A stretch of 64,000 nt of DNA from JABMQB01 sp964408795 (GTDB taxonomy: Bacteria > Bacteroidota > Bacteroidia > Bacteroidales > Prolixibacteraceae): assembly GCA_964408795.1 (NCBI GenBank), contig CAYPAW010000034.1, forward strand, positions 1-64,000. The letters run 5' to 3'. The translations under genes were made by a program, and so were the position numbers. Positions within the stretch are counted from its first letter, which is position 1; each line of letters starts with the position of its first letter. Below are positions 51,334 through 61,447 of this stretch, piece after piece. The notes under the pieces are model-generated. The model did no database searches. It was not told the origin of the DNA and was given only the letters and a program-made list of their open reading frames with translations.

Positions 51334-52290
51334 TCAAAGGGTTTCTTTAAAAAAGGAAGCCGGAACTCCGGTTGCCCCGGGTCGTATTTTAAAAAGTCCC
51401 CCGGAGAAGGGATACTGTTCCAGTTCCCGGGCATCCAGGTTCTCACGGGCTGTCGTAATATACAGGGTCTTCAGGTCTGAATCCCCAAAAGCACAGGAGG
51501 AGACGTTTTTCGCCGGAACCTCAATTTTCCGGATTAATTCCCCGGATTCGGGATTCCAGCATGTTACGGCGTACCCTCCCCAGAGTGCAATCCACAGGTT
51601 CCCCCGGGTATCGATGGTCATCCCGTCAGGAGATCCTGATTCTTCGGGGATGTTCACTACAACCCGGGGATTACGGATTTCTCCGGTTGACGGGTTGTAA
51701 TCGTAGCATACCACTTTCTGGGTTGGGGTATCGATATAGTACATCCGGGTATGATCGTTCGACCAGGTAATCCCATTTGAGATGGATACAGGATGTATCA
51801 TTTTTACGGTGGTTCCTTTTCCGTCAATACGGTAAAGCGCTCCTTTGCCGCTTTCCCCGGTCAGGCTCATGGTTCCGGCCCATAACCTGCCTGAAGGGTC
51901 GCATTTTCCATCGTTAAACCGGTTTCCGGGGACATCCGGTTCCGGATCGGCCAGCAATTGCTTGGAGCCGGTATCTATATCGATGCGGTAAATGCCCTTT
52001 TTCAGGGCAGCAACTGCAGCTCCTGAATCGGTAGGTACAATGGTTCCAATCATCTGTCCGGTCAGAAACTCTTTATGAATTCCTGTTTCCGGATGATAAC
52101 GATGAAAAATTTTTCCGGTGATATCGACCCAGTACAGTTGTTGGGTTTCATGGTTCCATATGGCACCTTCGCCCAGGGAAGAGCGGGTATCCAGGACCAG
52201 ATGGACTTCCGGTCCGGAGTCGGAACACCCGGAAAACAAACCGTACATTAGCATTACGAATATTACGTGTATGGAATGACGTGGAAACAT
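51334..52290 (-). CDS. SMP-30/gluconolactonase-like lipoprotein
   Basis: 318 residues with a lipoprotein signal (MFPRHSIHVIFVMLMYGLFSGC, Cys22). The six-bladed SMP-30 propeller shows SSLGEGAIWNHETQQLYWVDI (metal ligand Glu in LGEG), FNDGKCDPSGRLWAGTM, ISNGITWSNDHTRMYYIDT and PDGMTIDTRGNLWIALWGG, with the calcium-site Asn and Asp in conserved places. Relatives hydrolyse sugar lactones; as a lipoprotein it would act in the periplasm or at a membrane. The upstream TTG of the dehydratase gene overlaps its stop codon by four bases, so the genes are adjacent in one transcript. Confidence 0.88.
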   Translation of the reverse strand: MFPRHSIHVIFVMLMYGLFSGCSDSGPEVHLVLDTRSSLGEGAIWNHETQQLYWVDITGKIFHRYHPETGIHKEFLTGQMIGTIVPTDSGAAVAALKKGIYRIDIDTGSKQLLADPEPDVPGNRFNDGKCDPSGRLWAGTMSLTGESGKGALYRIDGKGTTVKMIHPVSISNGITWSNDHTRMYYIDTPTQKVVCYDYNPSTGEIRNPRVVVNIPEESGSPDGMTIDTRGNLWIALWGGYAVTCWNPESGELIRKIEVPAKNVSSCAFGDSDLKTLYITTARENLDARELEQYPFSGGLFKIRPGATGVPASFFKETL

Positions 52291-52330
52291 AATTTTTGCT
52301 GGCTCCTCATGAAAGGATCCGTTTTTTTGG

Positions 52331-53143
52331 TTACAGTTTGTTTATCAGTTCTTTTAAAATAAGCGTCATGCGGGGTTCAATTTGTTTGGCTACTTTCTGC
52401 ACTTCTTCATGGGTAACCTCCACGATTTGTCCCGGGACGCCACTATCGGTAATGATGGAAATACCAAACACTTTCATGCCCATATGGCAGGCGGTGATCA
52501 CTTCGGGTACGGTGGACATACCCACCGCATCGCCACCCAAAACACGAAACATTTTGTATTCTGCCGGTGTTTCAAAGGTAGGACCCTGGACTCCCACGTA
52601 GACCCCTTCTTTCACTTCAAAGTCATGTTCAAAAGCGATCATCCTGGCTTTGTTTATGAGGCGGCTGTCGTAGGCAACGCTCATATCCGGGAAACGGGGT
52701 CCCAGTTCTTTGATATTGCTCCCGCGCAGGGGATGCTCGGGGAACATGTTGATGTGATCGTTGATGATCATGATATCCCCAATGTGAAACAGCGGATTCA
52801 GTCCTCCGCTGGCATTGGAAACAAAAAGATGGGTGATTCCCATCCATTTCATCACCCGGATGGGGAAAACCAATTGTTCCATGGAATAGCCTTCGTAATA
52901 ATGAAACCGACCCTGCAAAGCAACCACTTCACGATCTCCGAGCTTCCCGGTAATCAACCGCCCCATATGCCCGTCAATAGTAGCAACAGGAAATCCCGGA
53001 ATGATATCGTACGGCAAAAAGACCTGATCTTTGATCTCATCGGCCAAACCCCCCAGTCCGGTACCCAGAATAATCGCTATCTCAGGTCGATACGGGATTT
53101 TTTCTTTTATGAAAGCTGAAGTTGCTTTTATTTTCTCCAACAT
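52331..53143 (-). CDS. Purine-nucleoside phosphorylase
   Basis: 270 residues of the trimeric PNP family. Conserved blocks: IAIILGTGLGGLADEI (phosphate site), VVALQGRFHYYEGY (His of the phosphate/ribose site), VSNASGGLNPLF, GVYVGVQGPTFETPAEYKM (purine-site Glu) and GGDAVGMSTVPEVITACHMG (ribose-site Met). It cleaves purine nucleosides for salvage. The N-terminus MLEKIKATSAFIKEKIPY is family-like, which means its first 62 bases overlap the end of lpxK in another frame. Confidence 0.95.
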   Translation of the reverse strand: MLEKIKATSAFIKEKIPYRPEIAIILGTGLGGLADEIKDQVFLPYDIIPGFPVATIDGHMGRLITGKLGDREVVALQGRFHYYEGYSMEQLVFPIRVMKWMGITHLFVSNASGGLNPLFHIGDIMIINDHINMFPEHPLRGSNIKELGPRFPDMSVAYDSRLINKARMIAFEHDFEVKEGVYVGVQGPTFETPAEYKMFRVLGGDAVGMSTVPEVITACHMGMKVFGISIITDSGVPGQIVEVTHEEVQKVAKQIEPRMTLILKELINKL

Positions 53144-54188
53144 AATTGAGAATCTTTTGATTAAACTGTCTCCCTTCCCCGTTGAGAAATTTTACTTTCA
53201 CAGGCAAGCTGTATAACGATTGCATCCATTTCTTATCCGGGTTTTCCATATCCCTGAAACGGATCGCATCTTTTTCGGTCGTAAGAATGATTTTATTGCG
53301 TCCATTCATACGGGTAAACCTGTTGGTTAGGGTCTCGATGTCTTTATCCGTAAAGGTATGGTGGTCGGGGTATATTATTTCTTCGGTTGTATGGGGGAGA
53401 TTCTGCAGGTATTTTTTTATCATCGCGGGAGAAGCGATTCCGGTAACCAGCAGAATGGTGTATTTCTTTTTTCCGGTAAGATCCGGGAAAGTTTTATTTT
53501 GTGCAAAAACCGGTTTGGGTTTTTCGTATTCAAAAGTGGTGAAGTACATATTTTGATAAGGTCTGAGCCGGATATTTTTCTGAAAGATCCGTCGGGCTAT
53601 AGGGCTTATATCTTCCGGGCATTTGGTAACAATAATGCTATTTGCTCTGCGGATTTGTCCGGCTCCTTCCCGCAGACGGCCGGCAGGAAGCAGCCAATCT
53701 TTTTTCAGGGGGCGGTTGTAATCGATCAGCAGAATGTTAATTCCCGGTGTGATCCGGCGGTGTTGAAACGCATCATCAAGGATTACGACATCGGGGGCTG
53801 TTTCCGGGTCGGCAGCGAACAACCTTTTTACCCCTGAAACCCTGTTTTCACAAACTGCAACCGTACTTTCCGGGAATTTGTTTTTTATCTGGACCGGTTC
53901 ATCGCCTGCTTCAGCGGCTGTGGAATGCATTTCTACCAGGCGGAATCCCCTGGTTTTGCGTTTGTATCCACGGCTTAAAACGGCAACCCTGAACCGATCT
54001 TTCAACAGGTCGGTCAGGTATTCCACATGGGGTGTCTTTCCGGTTCCCCCAACCGTGATGTTCCCTACCGATATCACCGGTTGATCAAACTCCACCGACC
54101 GGAGAAGAGCAAAGTCATACATCCGGTTCCGGAAAAAAACAATGATCCCGTACACAGCAGAAAAAGGATACAGCAGAAACTTCATCAT
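53082..54188 (-). CDS. lpxK: Tetraacyldisaccharide 4'-kinase
   Basis: 368 residues. It begins MMKFLLYPFSAVYGIIVFFRN, a membrane-associating N-terminus, then PVISVGNITVGGTGKTPHVEYL with the P-loop GGTGKT, the RGYKRKTRGFRLVE region, and VVILDDAFQHRRITPGINI with the catalytic Asp/His motif DDAFQHR. It phosphorylates the lipid A precursor at the 4' position on the inner membrane. The stop codon lies 62 nt inside the PNP gene in a different frame, an unusually long overlap. folK lies upstream on the same strand (57-nt gap). Confidence 0.95.
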   Translation of the reverse strand: MMKFLLYPFSAVYGIIVFFRNRMYDFALLRSVEFDQPVISVGNITVGGTGKTPHVEYLTDLLKDRFRVAVLSRGYKRKTRGFRLVEMHSTAAEAGDEPVQIKNKFPESTVAVCENRVSGVKRLFAADPETAPDVVILDDAFQHRRITPGINILLIDYNRPLKKDWLLPAGRLREGAGQIRRANSIIVTKCPEDISPIARRIFQKNIRLRPYQNMYFTTFEYEKPKPVFAQNKTFPDLTGKKKYTILLVTGIASPAMIKKYLQNLPHTTEEIIYPDHHTFTDKDIETLTNRFTRMNGRNKIILTTEKDAIRFRDMENPDKKWMQSLYSLPVKVKFLNGEGRQFNQKILNYVGENKSNFSFHKRKNPVST

Positions 54189-54245
54189 AACACAGCTTTT
54201 GATGAAGCGACTAAGATATAAAATTATACACGGTTCTGTTCATCG

Positions 54246-54746
54246 TTAGGGCTCAACTTCGTTATGGCGTTTTTGAAGAGTGGATGAATCCCCGGAATTT
54301 CTTAGCATCTGAAGGCTGGTGATTTGCAGAATGGGGTGTTTCAATTCCGGAGCAATCTCTGCCAGAGGTGTCAATACGAATTTTCGTTGCGGAATGAGCG
54401 GGTGCGGAATGATCAGATCCCTGGTATGCAGGGTGAGATCATCGTAGTAAAGAATATCAATATCCATGGCCCGGGACAGGTATCCCCCGGAATTCCGTTT
54501 TCTGCCAAACAGAGCTTCAATGGCATGGATCTCTTCCAGCAATGCTTCAGGAGTCAATTCTGTTTCCAGGATAACCACCTGATTCCAGAAATTGTTCTCT
54601 GCATGAAACCCCCAGGGTGGGGTTTCATATACCGAAGATCGGGTGGTGAGATTCCCCAAGGTTTGCTTTATGCATGCATATGCTTTGGTAAAATTGGCCG
54701 CTTTATCACCCATGTTTCCTCCCAGACTGAGATAAACCGTATGCAT
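54246..54746 (-). CDS. folK: 2-amino-4-hydroxy-6-hydroxymethyldihydropteridine pyrophosphokinase
   Basis: 166 residues from the ATG at 54746 (MHTVYLSLGGNMGDKAANF); an extension to 54851 is open but lacks family sequence. Markers are SLGGNMGDKAANF (loop 1), SSVYETPPWGFHAENNFWNQ (pterin region), and the signature RAMDIDILYYDDLTL with IIPHPLIPQRKFVLTPLAEI. It transfers pyrophosphate to the pterin in folate synthesis. The C-terminal tail of about 20 residues (after LRNSGDSS) is longer than in compact homologues. It is divergent from sppA. Confidence 0.95.
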   Translation of the reverse strand: MHTVYLSLGGNMGDKAANFTKAYACIKQTLGNLTTRSSVYETPPWGFHAENNFWNQVVILETELTPEALLEEIHAIEALFGRKRNSGGYLSRAMDIDILYYDDLTLHTRDLIIPHPLIPQRKFVLTPLAEIAPELKHPILQITSLQMLRNSGDSSTLQKRHNEVEP

Positions 54747-54754
54747 AGTAATTG

Positions 54755-54762
54755 TATATTTG
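54755..54762 (+). promoter_or_regulatory. Candidate promoter -7 box TATATTTG upstream of sppA
   Basis: TATATTTG on the plus strand just upstream of the folK start, pointing to sppA 246 nt away. It is a TAnnTTTG match, but the leader would be long and no -33 element is evident. Confidence 0.4.
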
Positions 54763-55007
54763 TAATTCTTATTCCTTTCAGGTACCAATTTAGTGGAAAT
54801 TTTAGGGAATAAAAATAGAACAACAAGAATTGAGGAGGATAAAATTATCACATCTCAGGGTATGATGAATCCCGTTATTTCAGGACATGTGCGTTATCCC
54901 GATCCCGAGGGCTATCAGGTCGGGATGAGTTTCACTGACCATGGAAATTAAACCGGCATGGATTGGATTATATGCCCGATGTACAAAATTTTAAAAATAG
55001 TATACAC

Positions 55008-56780
55008 ATGAAAGATTTTCTGAAGTATGTTTTAGCCACGGTTGTAGGATTGCTTGTGGCAGGTATTATTGGATTTTTTCTGTTTTTTCTAATGATCAGC
55101 GTTCTTGTGTCCTCAACGGAGAAAACAATCTCTGTAAGCAATAATTCGTTGCTTGTGTTGAAATTTGAAGGGGAAATTGTAGACCGGGCACCCGACAATC
55201 CGTTTGAAAATTTGCCGATTCCGGGATTGCAGTTTGCCCGGAAGATCGGATTGGATAACATTACCGCATCACTGCAAAAAGCAGCTGTTGATGAACGCAT
55301 CAAGGCGATCTATCTGGATCTGACCTACATCAACGGGGGAATGGCTTCCGTGGAGGAGATCCGGAATGCCCTGAAAACCTTTAAAGAGGAATGTGATAAA
55401 CCCATTTACGCCTATGGTGAGTTGTTTGATCAAAAGGCGTATTATCTGGCCTCTGTAGCCGATAAGCTGGTCATTCACCCACTCGGAGAGATCGATTTCC
55501 GGGGCCTGGGCGGGCAGATGACGTTTTACAAAAATGCACTGGATAAACTGGGCGTGGAAATGCAAATTGTCCGGTACGGAAAATTTAAGGGAGCCGTTGA
55601 ACCCTTTATGATGGACAAAATGAGCGACGAAAACCGGGAACAAACCCAAACATATCTGAACAGCTTATGGAACCATATGCTCAAAGGTATCTCCGAAGAA
55701 CGCGAAATACCGGTAGATCGGTTGAATCAGTTTGCCGATGAGGTGTTGACCTTTACTCCGGGTATGAAACTCGTGGAATATGGACTGGTGGATACAGCCA
55801 AATACAAAGATGAGGTGCTGGATGACCTCCGCAAAATAACCGGAATAACCGGAACCCGGGGAATTCCGGTTGTCGGAGTGGCCGATTATGCCAGGGTCCC
55901 GGTCAAAGAGGCCATTCCTCCCTTTTCACGAAATAAAATTGCGGTGATCTACGCCTGTGGGGAGATTGGCATCGGCCTGGGGAATATGGGGGTTGACAGT
56001 GAAATTCTCTCGCGGGAAATTCGGAAAGTACGCCAGGATTCTACCTATAAAGCCATGGTATTACGTATCAATTCCCCGGGAGGAAGCGCTTTTTATTCGG
56101 AAATCATCTGGCGTGAGGTTAAGCTGGCTGCAGAGGAGAAAATCCTGGTTGCTTCGTTTGGGGATATGGCTGCTTCAGGAGGATACTATATCGGGTGTCC
56201 GGCGGATACGATTGTCGCCAGTCATACGACCCTTACCGGATCCATAGGTGTCTTCGGGACCATACCCAATGCCGGAGAGCTCCTGAATGATAAACTGGGC
56301 ATCACCTTCGATGCGGTGGAAACCAATGAACATTCCAATCTGATCCCGTTAACCCGGGCTATGACACCCTACGAACGCACCCTGTTCCAGCGCTATGTCG
56401 ATGAAAGCTACCGGACATTCCTGACCCATGTTTCGGAAGGTCGCGGAATGGAAATCCCTCAGGTCGACAGCATTGGCGAAGGTCGGGTGTGGAGTGGGGA
56501 ACATGCCCTCGAAATGGGCTTGGTGGATCAATTCGGAGGATTGAAAGAAGCCATTGAACTGGCAGCCAAAATGGCCGGACTGGATGAATACCGGACCGTT
56601 TCCCTGCCCAGGATGCCTGATCCGTTTGAAGAACTCTTCCGGACAGCTCCCAATGAATTGCGTACCCGATGGCTGAAAAAAGAACTGGGGGAAAACTATA
56701 TCCATTACGAACAACTCAGGAAAGCCAAACAGATGAAAGGAATCATGGCCCGGATGCCTTACGATGTCGAAATCTATTGA
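55008..56780 (+). CDS. sppA: Signal peptide peptidase SppA (67K type)
   Basis: 590 residues from the ATG at 55008, chosen because MKDFLKYVLATVVGLLVAG opens the single N-terminal membrane anchor; an ATG 15 codons earlier adds a charged tail. Two S49 domains: the first holds the catalytic Lys in QIVRYGKFKGAVEPFMMDKM (about 200-219), the second holds the nucleophile Ser in TTLTGSIGVFGTIPN (about 404-418), with MVLRINSPGGSAFYSE and GDMAASGGYYIGC between. The enzyme digests cleaved signal peptides at the inner membrane, acting from the periplasmic side. Confidence 0.94.
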   Translation: MKDFLKYVLATVVGLLVAGIIGFFLFFLMISVLVSSTEKTISVSNNSLLVLKFEGEIVDRAPDNPFENLPIPGLQFARKIGLDNITASLQKAAVDERIKAIYLDLTYINGGMASVEEIRNALKTFKEECDKPIYAYGELFDQKAYYLASVADKLVIHPLGEIDFRGLGGQMTFYKNALDKLGVEMQIVRYGKFKGAVEPFMMDKMSDENREQTQTYLNSLWNHMLKGISEEREIPVDRLNQFADEVLTFTPGMKLVEYGLVDTAKYKDEVLDDLRKITGITGTRGIPVVGVADYARVPVKEAIPPFSRNKIAVIYACGEIGIGLGNMGVDSEILSREIRKVRQDSTYKAMVLRINSPGGSAFYSEIIWREVKLAAEEKILVASFGDMAASGGYYIGCPADTIVASHTTLTGSIGVFGTIPNAGELLNDKLGITFDAVETNEHSNLIPLTRAMTPYERTLFQRYVDESYRTFLTHVSEGRGMEIPQVDSIGEGRVWSGEHALEMGLVDQFGGLKEAIELAAKMAGLDEYRTVSLPRMPDPFEELFRTAPNELRTRWLKKELGENYIHYEQLRKAKQMKGIMARMPYDVEIY

Positions 56781-57021
56781 TTCCTGAATTGCAATCCTTC
56801 TCCGGCAAACGTGAAGTTGGGATTTCTTTTTTTGATCCCATTCGCTCTCGGGATGCTCCAGGGATCGTCAAGGGGGAGGATTTTCTTTGTTTTCTTTATT
56901 CGGTGTTTGGCCGAAAACAATTATCTTCGCAAGGTGGAAAATCTCCGGGAAGATACCTGAAAAATCCCTTCTTCCATGAAAGAAGAAGGCACCTGTTCCC
57001 GGTTACTGAAAACAAGCAAAG

Positions 57022-60000
57022 ATGAAAAATTACCGATTCCTGAATATTGTGACGGGTTGGGGAGTAACCCTTATAGCTGCTGTTGTTTACCTGATGACCA
57101 TTGAGCCGACGACCAGTTTCTGGGATTGCGGGGAGTTTATCACCACTTCCTACAAACTGGAAGTAGGGCATCCTCCCGGGGCTCCGATTTTCATGATTCT
57201 TGGTAATTTCTTCACCCATTTTGGAGGAGGCGCTGCCCATGCAGCCAAAATGGTCAATGTCATGTCAGCCCTGGCCAGTGCCTTTACGATTCTTTTTCTG
57301 TTCTGGACCATTACCCATTTGGCAAAACGGGTAATCTCAAAGGATACAGAACCGGCTCCCGGGCAGACCCTGGCAATTCTGGGTAGCGGTCTCGTGGGAG
57401 CCCTGGCCTATACATTCTCCGACACATTCTGGTTTTCCGCTGTGGAAGGAGAGGTGTACGCCACCTCCTCCTTATTGACCGCTGTGGTCTTCTGGGCGAT
57501 CCTCAAATGGGAAAATGTGGCGGATCAACCCTATGCCAACCGGTGGTTGCTTTTCATAGCGTATATCATCGGACTCTCCATAGGGGTGCACCTGTTGAAC
57601 CTGCTTGCTATACCTGCCATTGTCTTTGTTTATTATTACAAAAAATATCCGGTCACCCGGAAAGGATTTATGGTCTCTTTAATTCTTTCCCTGGTGTTGC
57701 TCGCTGTTATTATGTGGGGAATCATACCCGGGGTGGTACAGATTGCTTTTCTTTTTGAATTGCTTTTTGTGAATGGGTTCGGGTTCCCTTTCCATTCGGG
57801 GGTTCTTTTCTTCCTGCTTGCCTTGATTGCAGCCATAACCTATGGAGTTTATATAACCCATAAAAAGAAAAAAGTGGTTTGGAATACCGTCATTCTGGGG
57901 TTGACGGTCATTTTGCTGGGATATTCTTCCTTTGCGCTGATATTCATTCGTTCGGCGGCCCAAACCCCGATGGATCAAAACAGTCCGAACAACATCTATT
58001 CTTTGCAGGGTTATCTGAACCGTGAACAATACGGACAAAGGCCTTTGTGGTTCGGGCAGTACTGGAATTCACCCCTGGATCCCCAGGACCGGTATAAGGA
58101 AGGAAAACCCATTTATATCCAACGCGACGGGAAATATGTCATCAGCACCCACCGGGTGATTCCGAACTACGACCGCAAGTTTACCACTTTTTTCCCCCGC
58201 ATGTGGAGCACCATGGAACCTTTTCATGCCGATGATTACCGACAATGGGGCAAGATCAAGGGTACCCGGATCCGTCATGTGGATGAACGGGGCGAAACGG
58301 TAACCATCATCAAACCCACCTTTGTGGAAAACCTGCGGTTCTTTTTCCGTTACCATGTCGGGCATATGTATTTCCGGTATTTCATGTGGAATTTTGCCGG
58401 TCGCCAAACCGATGTCCAAAGCCATGGAAGCCTGATTGACGGAAACTGGCTGAGTGGTGTTCCATTTGTGGATGAATGGCGCCTGGGCGACCAGGATACC
58501 CTGCCGGAACATCTGAAGAATAACAAAGCCCGGAACACCTATTATTTCCTGCCCCTGATCCTGGGAATAATCGGCATTGTATATCTCTACAGGCAGGGTA
58601 AGGAAGGCAAACAGGACTTATGGGTTATTACCCTGTTGTTTGTAATGACGGGCTTAGCCATTGTGGTTTACCTGAATCAGTATCCTCATCAGCCCCGGGA
58701 GCGTGACTATGCCTATGCCGGATCGTTCTATGCTTTTGCATTATGGATCGGACTGGGTGTACTGGGATTAACCGAAGGGTTAAAAAAATACCTTCCCATG
58801 ACGATCTCTGCAGGATTGGTAACCCTTTTATCCCTGGTTCTGGTTCCCGGCATTATGGCTGTTGAGAATTGGGATGACCACGACCGTTCCGGAAGATATA
58901 CCGCCCGCGACCTGGGGGCCAATTATCTCACTACCTGCGCCCCCAATGCCATTATCTTTACCAATGGCGATAACGACACCTTCCCCCTCTGGTACAATCA
59001 GGAAGTGGAAGGCGTCGGTACCGATCAAAGGGTCTGCAATCTGAGTTACCTGCAGACCGACTGGTATATCGACCAGATGAGAAGAAAAGCCTATGAATCC
59101 GATCCGGTTCCCTTTTCCATGACTCCGGATAAATATGTCCAGGGGAAACGCGATGTGGTCTACCTGTTAAACGATCCCCGCATAAAAGGAGCCATTGACC
59201 TGAAACAGGCCATGGATTTTGTCGCCGATGATGATCCACGGACAAAACTCTCCCAGGCCGATGATGCAGCGTATATTCCGGGGAAAGTATTAAAATTTAA
59301 AATCGATAAGGAAGCGGTGATCCGCCATAAAGCGGTACGTCCTCAGGATTATGATAAGATTGTGGATACCATGACCATTGATCTTTCCGATAGAAATGCT
59401 CTTTCCAAGGATGAAATAATGATCCTGGACCTGATCGCAACCAATAACTGGGAACGTCCCATCTATTGGGCCATTACCGTTGGCCAGGATAAATTCCTGA
59501 ACCTCCAGAATTATTTCCAAATGGAGGGGTTTGCCTATCGCCTGGTTCCCATTGAAACACCCACTCCGGAGGACCGGATGAAATTCGGCTCGGTGGCGGA
59601 AGATATCATGTACAAAAACCTGATGGATGGATTCACCTGGGGAAACATGAACGACCCGGAGGTATACCTCGATGAAACCAACAGACGCATGATGTCTAAC
59701 ATACGAAACAGTTTTAGCCGGCTGGCAGAAGGACTGATCGCAGAAGGGAAAAAAGATTCTGCACTGGCCGCCCTGAATTTATGCCGGGAGCTGGCCCCCC
59801 ACGAACGCGTTCCCAATGAATATTTCATGTTGGAACTGGCCGACCGGTATTTGCAACTGGATGAAACAGAAGAAGCCCGGAAAATACTGAACGAAACCTT
59901 CCAGTATTATAATGATAACCTGAGTTATTTTGTTTCTCTGGATGAACGGTTTTTGAACGCCGCCGGGGTAGCCGATGACATACAACTGGCCCTTTTTTAT

Positions 60001-60111
60001 ATGCAGAAGATGGAACGCTCATGCAGAAAATATGGATTGATGGATCTATCCGTACAAATTAACCAGGCATTCCAGGATTATCTGTCCCGGATGGGACCTC
60101 CTTCCCGGTAA
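57022..60111 (+). CDS. DUF2723 family membrane protein with C-terminal TPR
   Basis: 1029 residues. About twelve N-terminal membrane helices precede a large soluble domain. The DUF2723 marker is WDCGEFITTSYKLEVGHPPGAP (about 34-55), carrying acidic residues like the catalytic Asp of PMT-family mannosyltransferases. NQYPHQPRERDYAYAGSFYA and IFTNGDNDTFPLWYNQEVEG are further conserved blocks. Residues about 905-1020 are helical repeats (LAEGLIAEGKKDSALAALNL). The family is linked to O-mannosylation of secreted proteins in Bacteroidota, so it may be a protein glycosyltransferase using a lipid-linked sugar; this is by family, not shown here. A candidate box TATCTTCG lies at 56922-56929. Confidence 0.88.
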   Translation: MKNYRFLNIVTGWGVTLIAAVVYLMTIEPTTSFWDCGEFITTSYKLEVGHPPGAPIFMILGNFFTHFGGGAAHAAKMVNVMSALASAFTILFLFWTITHLAKRVISKDTEPAPGQTLAILGSGLVGALAYTFSDTFWFSAVEGEVYATSSLLTAVVFWAILKWENVADQPYANRWLLFIAYIIGLSIGVHLLNLLAIPAIVFVYYYKKYPVTRKGFMVSLILSLVLLAVIMWGIIPGVVQIAFLFELLFVNGFGFPFHSGVLFFLLALIAAITYGVYITHKKKKVVWNTVILGLTVILLGYSSFALIFIRSAAQTPMDQNSPNNIYSLQGYLNREQYGQRPLWFGQYWNSPLDPQDRYKEGKPIYIQRDGKYVISTHRVIPNYDRKFTTFFPRMWSTMEPFHADDYRQWGKIKGTRIRHVDERGETVTIIKPTFVENLRFFFRYHVGHMYFRYFMWNFAGRQTDVQSHGSLIDGNWLSGVPFVDEWRLGDQDTLPEHLKNNKARNTYYFLPLILGIIGIVYLYRQGKEGKQDLWVITLLFVMTGLAIVVYLNQYPHQPRERDYAYAGSFYAFALWIGLGVLGLTEGLKKYLPMTISAGLVTLLSLVLVPGIMAVENWDDHDRSGRYTARDLGANYLTTCAPNAIIFTNGDNDTFPLWYNQEVEGVGTDQRVCNLSYLQTDWYIDQMRRKAYESDPVPFSMTPDKYVQGKRDVVYLLNDPRIKGAIDLKQAMDFVADDDPRTKLSQADDAAYIPGKVLKFKIDKEAVIRHKAVRPQDYDKIVDTMTIDLSDRNALSKDEIMILDLIATNNWERPIYWAITVGQDKFLNLQNYFQMEGFAYRLVPIETPTPEDRMKFGSVAEDIMYKNLMDGFTWGNMNDPEVYLDETNRRMMSNIRNSFSRLAEGLIAEGKKDSALAALNLCRELAPHERVPNEYFMLELADRYLQLDETEEARKILNETFQYYNDNLSYFVSLDERFLNAAGVADDIQLALFYMQKMERSCRKYGLMDLSVQINQAFQDYLSRMGPPSR

Positions 60112-60175
60112 AAGTCACCCCGGAGAGACAGGAGGATCGTAAATTTAGGCAGAAAACAAAAAAATAAAACGAAGG

Positions 60176-61447
60176 ATGAATATTTTGATTGTTGGCTCAG
60201 GCGGACGGGAACATGCATTGGGATGGAAGATCAACCAAAGTGAACGCTCCGGAAAGCTCTTTTTTGCCCCCGGGAATGCAGGTACTGCCGCATTGGGAGA
60301 AAACATCCCTGTGGGAGGAACCGATTTCAAAGGCCTCAAAGAAACTATTCTGAAAAATCGCATCCGGATGGTGATCGTAGGACCGGAAGTTCCTCTCGTG
60401 GAGGGCATTCATGATTTTTTCGCTTCCGATGCGCAGCTCCGGGGTCTAAAAGTGATCGGTCCGAAACGATCCGGAGCCCAACTGGAGGGAAGCAAAGACT
60501 TCGCCAAAAGCTTTATGAAAAAATACCAGATCCCTACGGCCGGTTATCTGAGTGTAACCCAGAATACCTGGTCCGCAGGAGTGGATTTTCTGGAAACCCT
60601 GAATCCTCCCTATGTCCTGAAAGCCGATGGACTCGCCGCCGGAAAAGGAGTGCTGATTGTGGATTCCCTGAAGGAAGCAAAAGAGCTGCTGAAAGAAATG
60701 CTGGAAGGAAAATTCGGAGAAGCCAGCCAAAAGGTCCTGATTGAGGAATTCATCCATGGAGTGGAAGTTTCGGTTTTTGTGATTACCGATGGGAAAACCT
60801 ATAAAATACTTCCGGAAGCCAAAGATTATAAACGGATAGGTGAAGGAGATACCGGACTAAACACCGGGGGAATGGGCGCCATATCACCGGTGCCCTTTGT
60901 CGACCGGGAGTTCATGAAAAAAGTGGAAACACAGATTATTCAACCTACCATACAGGGTATTCAGACAGAAAAACTCGAATACAACGGGTTCATCTTTTTT
61001 GGCCTCGCCAATGTGGGTGGTAATCCGTATGTAATTGAGTATAATGTAAGAATGGGAGATCCGGAAGCGGAAGTAGTCATGCTGCGTATCAAATCCGATC
61101 TTGTGGATCTCCTGGAAGGCGCTGCCGACGGAACACTTGCAGAAAAAAACCTGGAACTCGATGAACGATCGGCAGCCACCGTCATGCTGGTTTCCGGAGG
61201 ATATCCCCAACAGTATGAAAAGGGAAAAACAATCACAGGCCTTGAATGCGTCAAAGAGAGCATTCCTTTTCATGCCGGAACAAAAAAATCCGATTCCCGG
61301 ATCCTTACCCATGGGGGACGCGTGGTGGCAGTCAGCTCCTATGGCAAAAACAGAAAAGAAGCCCTGGAGACATCCTACCGGAATGCCGGAGTGATTGATT
61401 TTGAAAATAAATACTACCGTAAAGATCTGGGATTTGACCTGGTATAA
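60176..61447 (+). CDS. purD: Phosphoribosylamine-glycine ligase
   Basis: 423 residues, standard GARS length. The N-terminal motif is MNILIVGSGGREHALGWKI, followed by the ATP-grasp domain (about 105-320): VLKADGLAAGKGVLIV, EFIHGVEVSVFVITDG, NTGGMGAISP and NVRMGDPEAEVVMLRI. The C-terminal domain is GKTITGL...FHAGTK...TLTHGGRVV-like. It makes glycinamide ribonucleotide in purine synthesis. The stop codon shares its last base with the ATG of the DUF6427 gene, so translation is coupled. Confidence 0.96.
   Translation: MNILIVGSGGREHALGWKINQSERSGKLFFAPGNAGTAALGENIPVGGTDFKGLKETILKNRIRMVIVGPEVPLVEGIHDFFASDAQLRGLKVIGPKRSGAQLEGSKDFAKSFMKKYQIPTAGYLSVTQNTWSAGVDFLETLNPPYVLKADGLAAGKGVLIVDSLKEAKELLKEMLEGKFGEASQKVLIEEFIHGVEVSVFVITDGKTYKILPEAKDYKRIGEGDTGLNTGGMGAISPVPFVDREFMKKVETQIIQPTIQGIQTEKLEYNGFIFFGLANVGGNPYVIEYNVRMGDPEAEVVMLRIKSDLVDLLEGAADGTLAEKNLELDERSAATVMLVSGGYPQQYEKGKTITGLECVKESIPFHAGTKKSDSRILTHGGRVVAVSSYGKNRKEALETSYRNAGVIDFENKYYRKDLGFDLV

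Noticed and set aside
52382..53119. A 245-codon open frame on the plus strand
   Set aside because: It is antisense to purine-nucleoside phosphorylase; composition follows from the real gene's codons.
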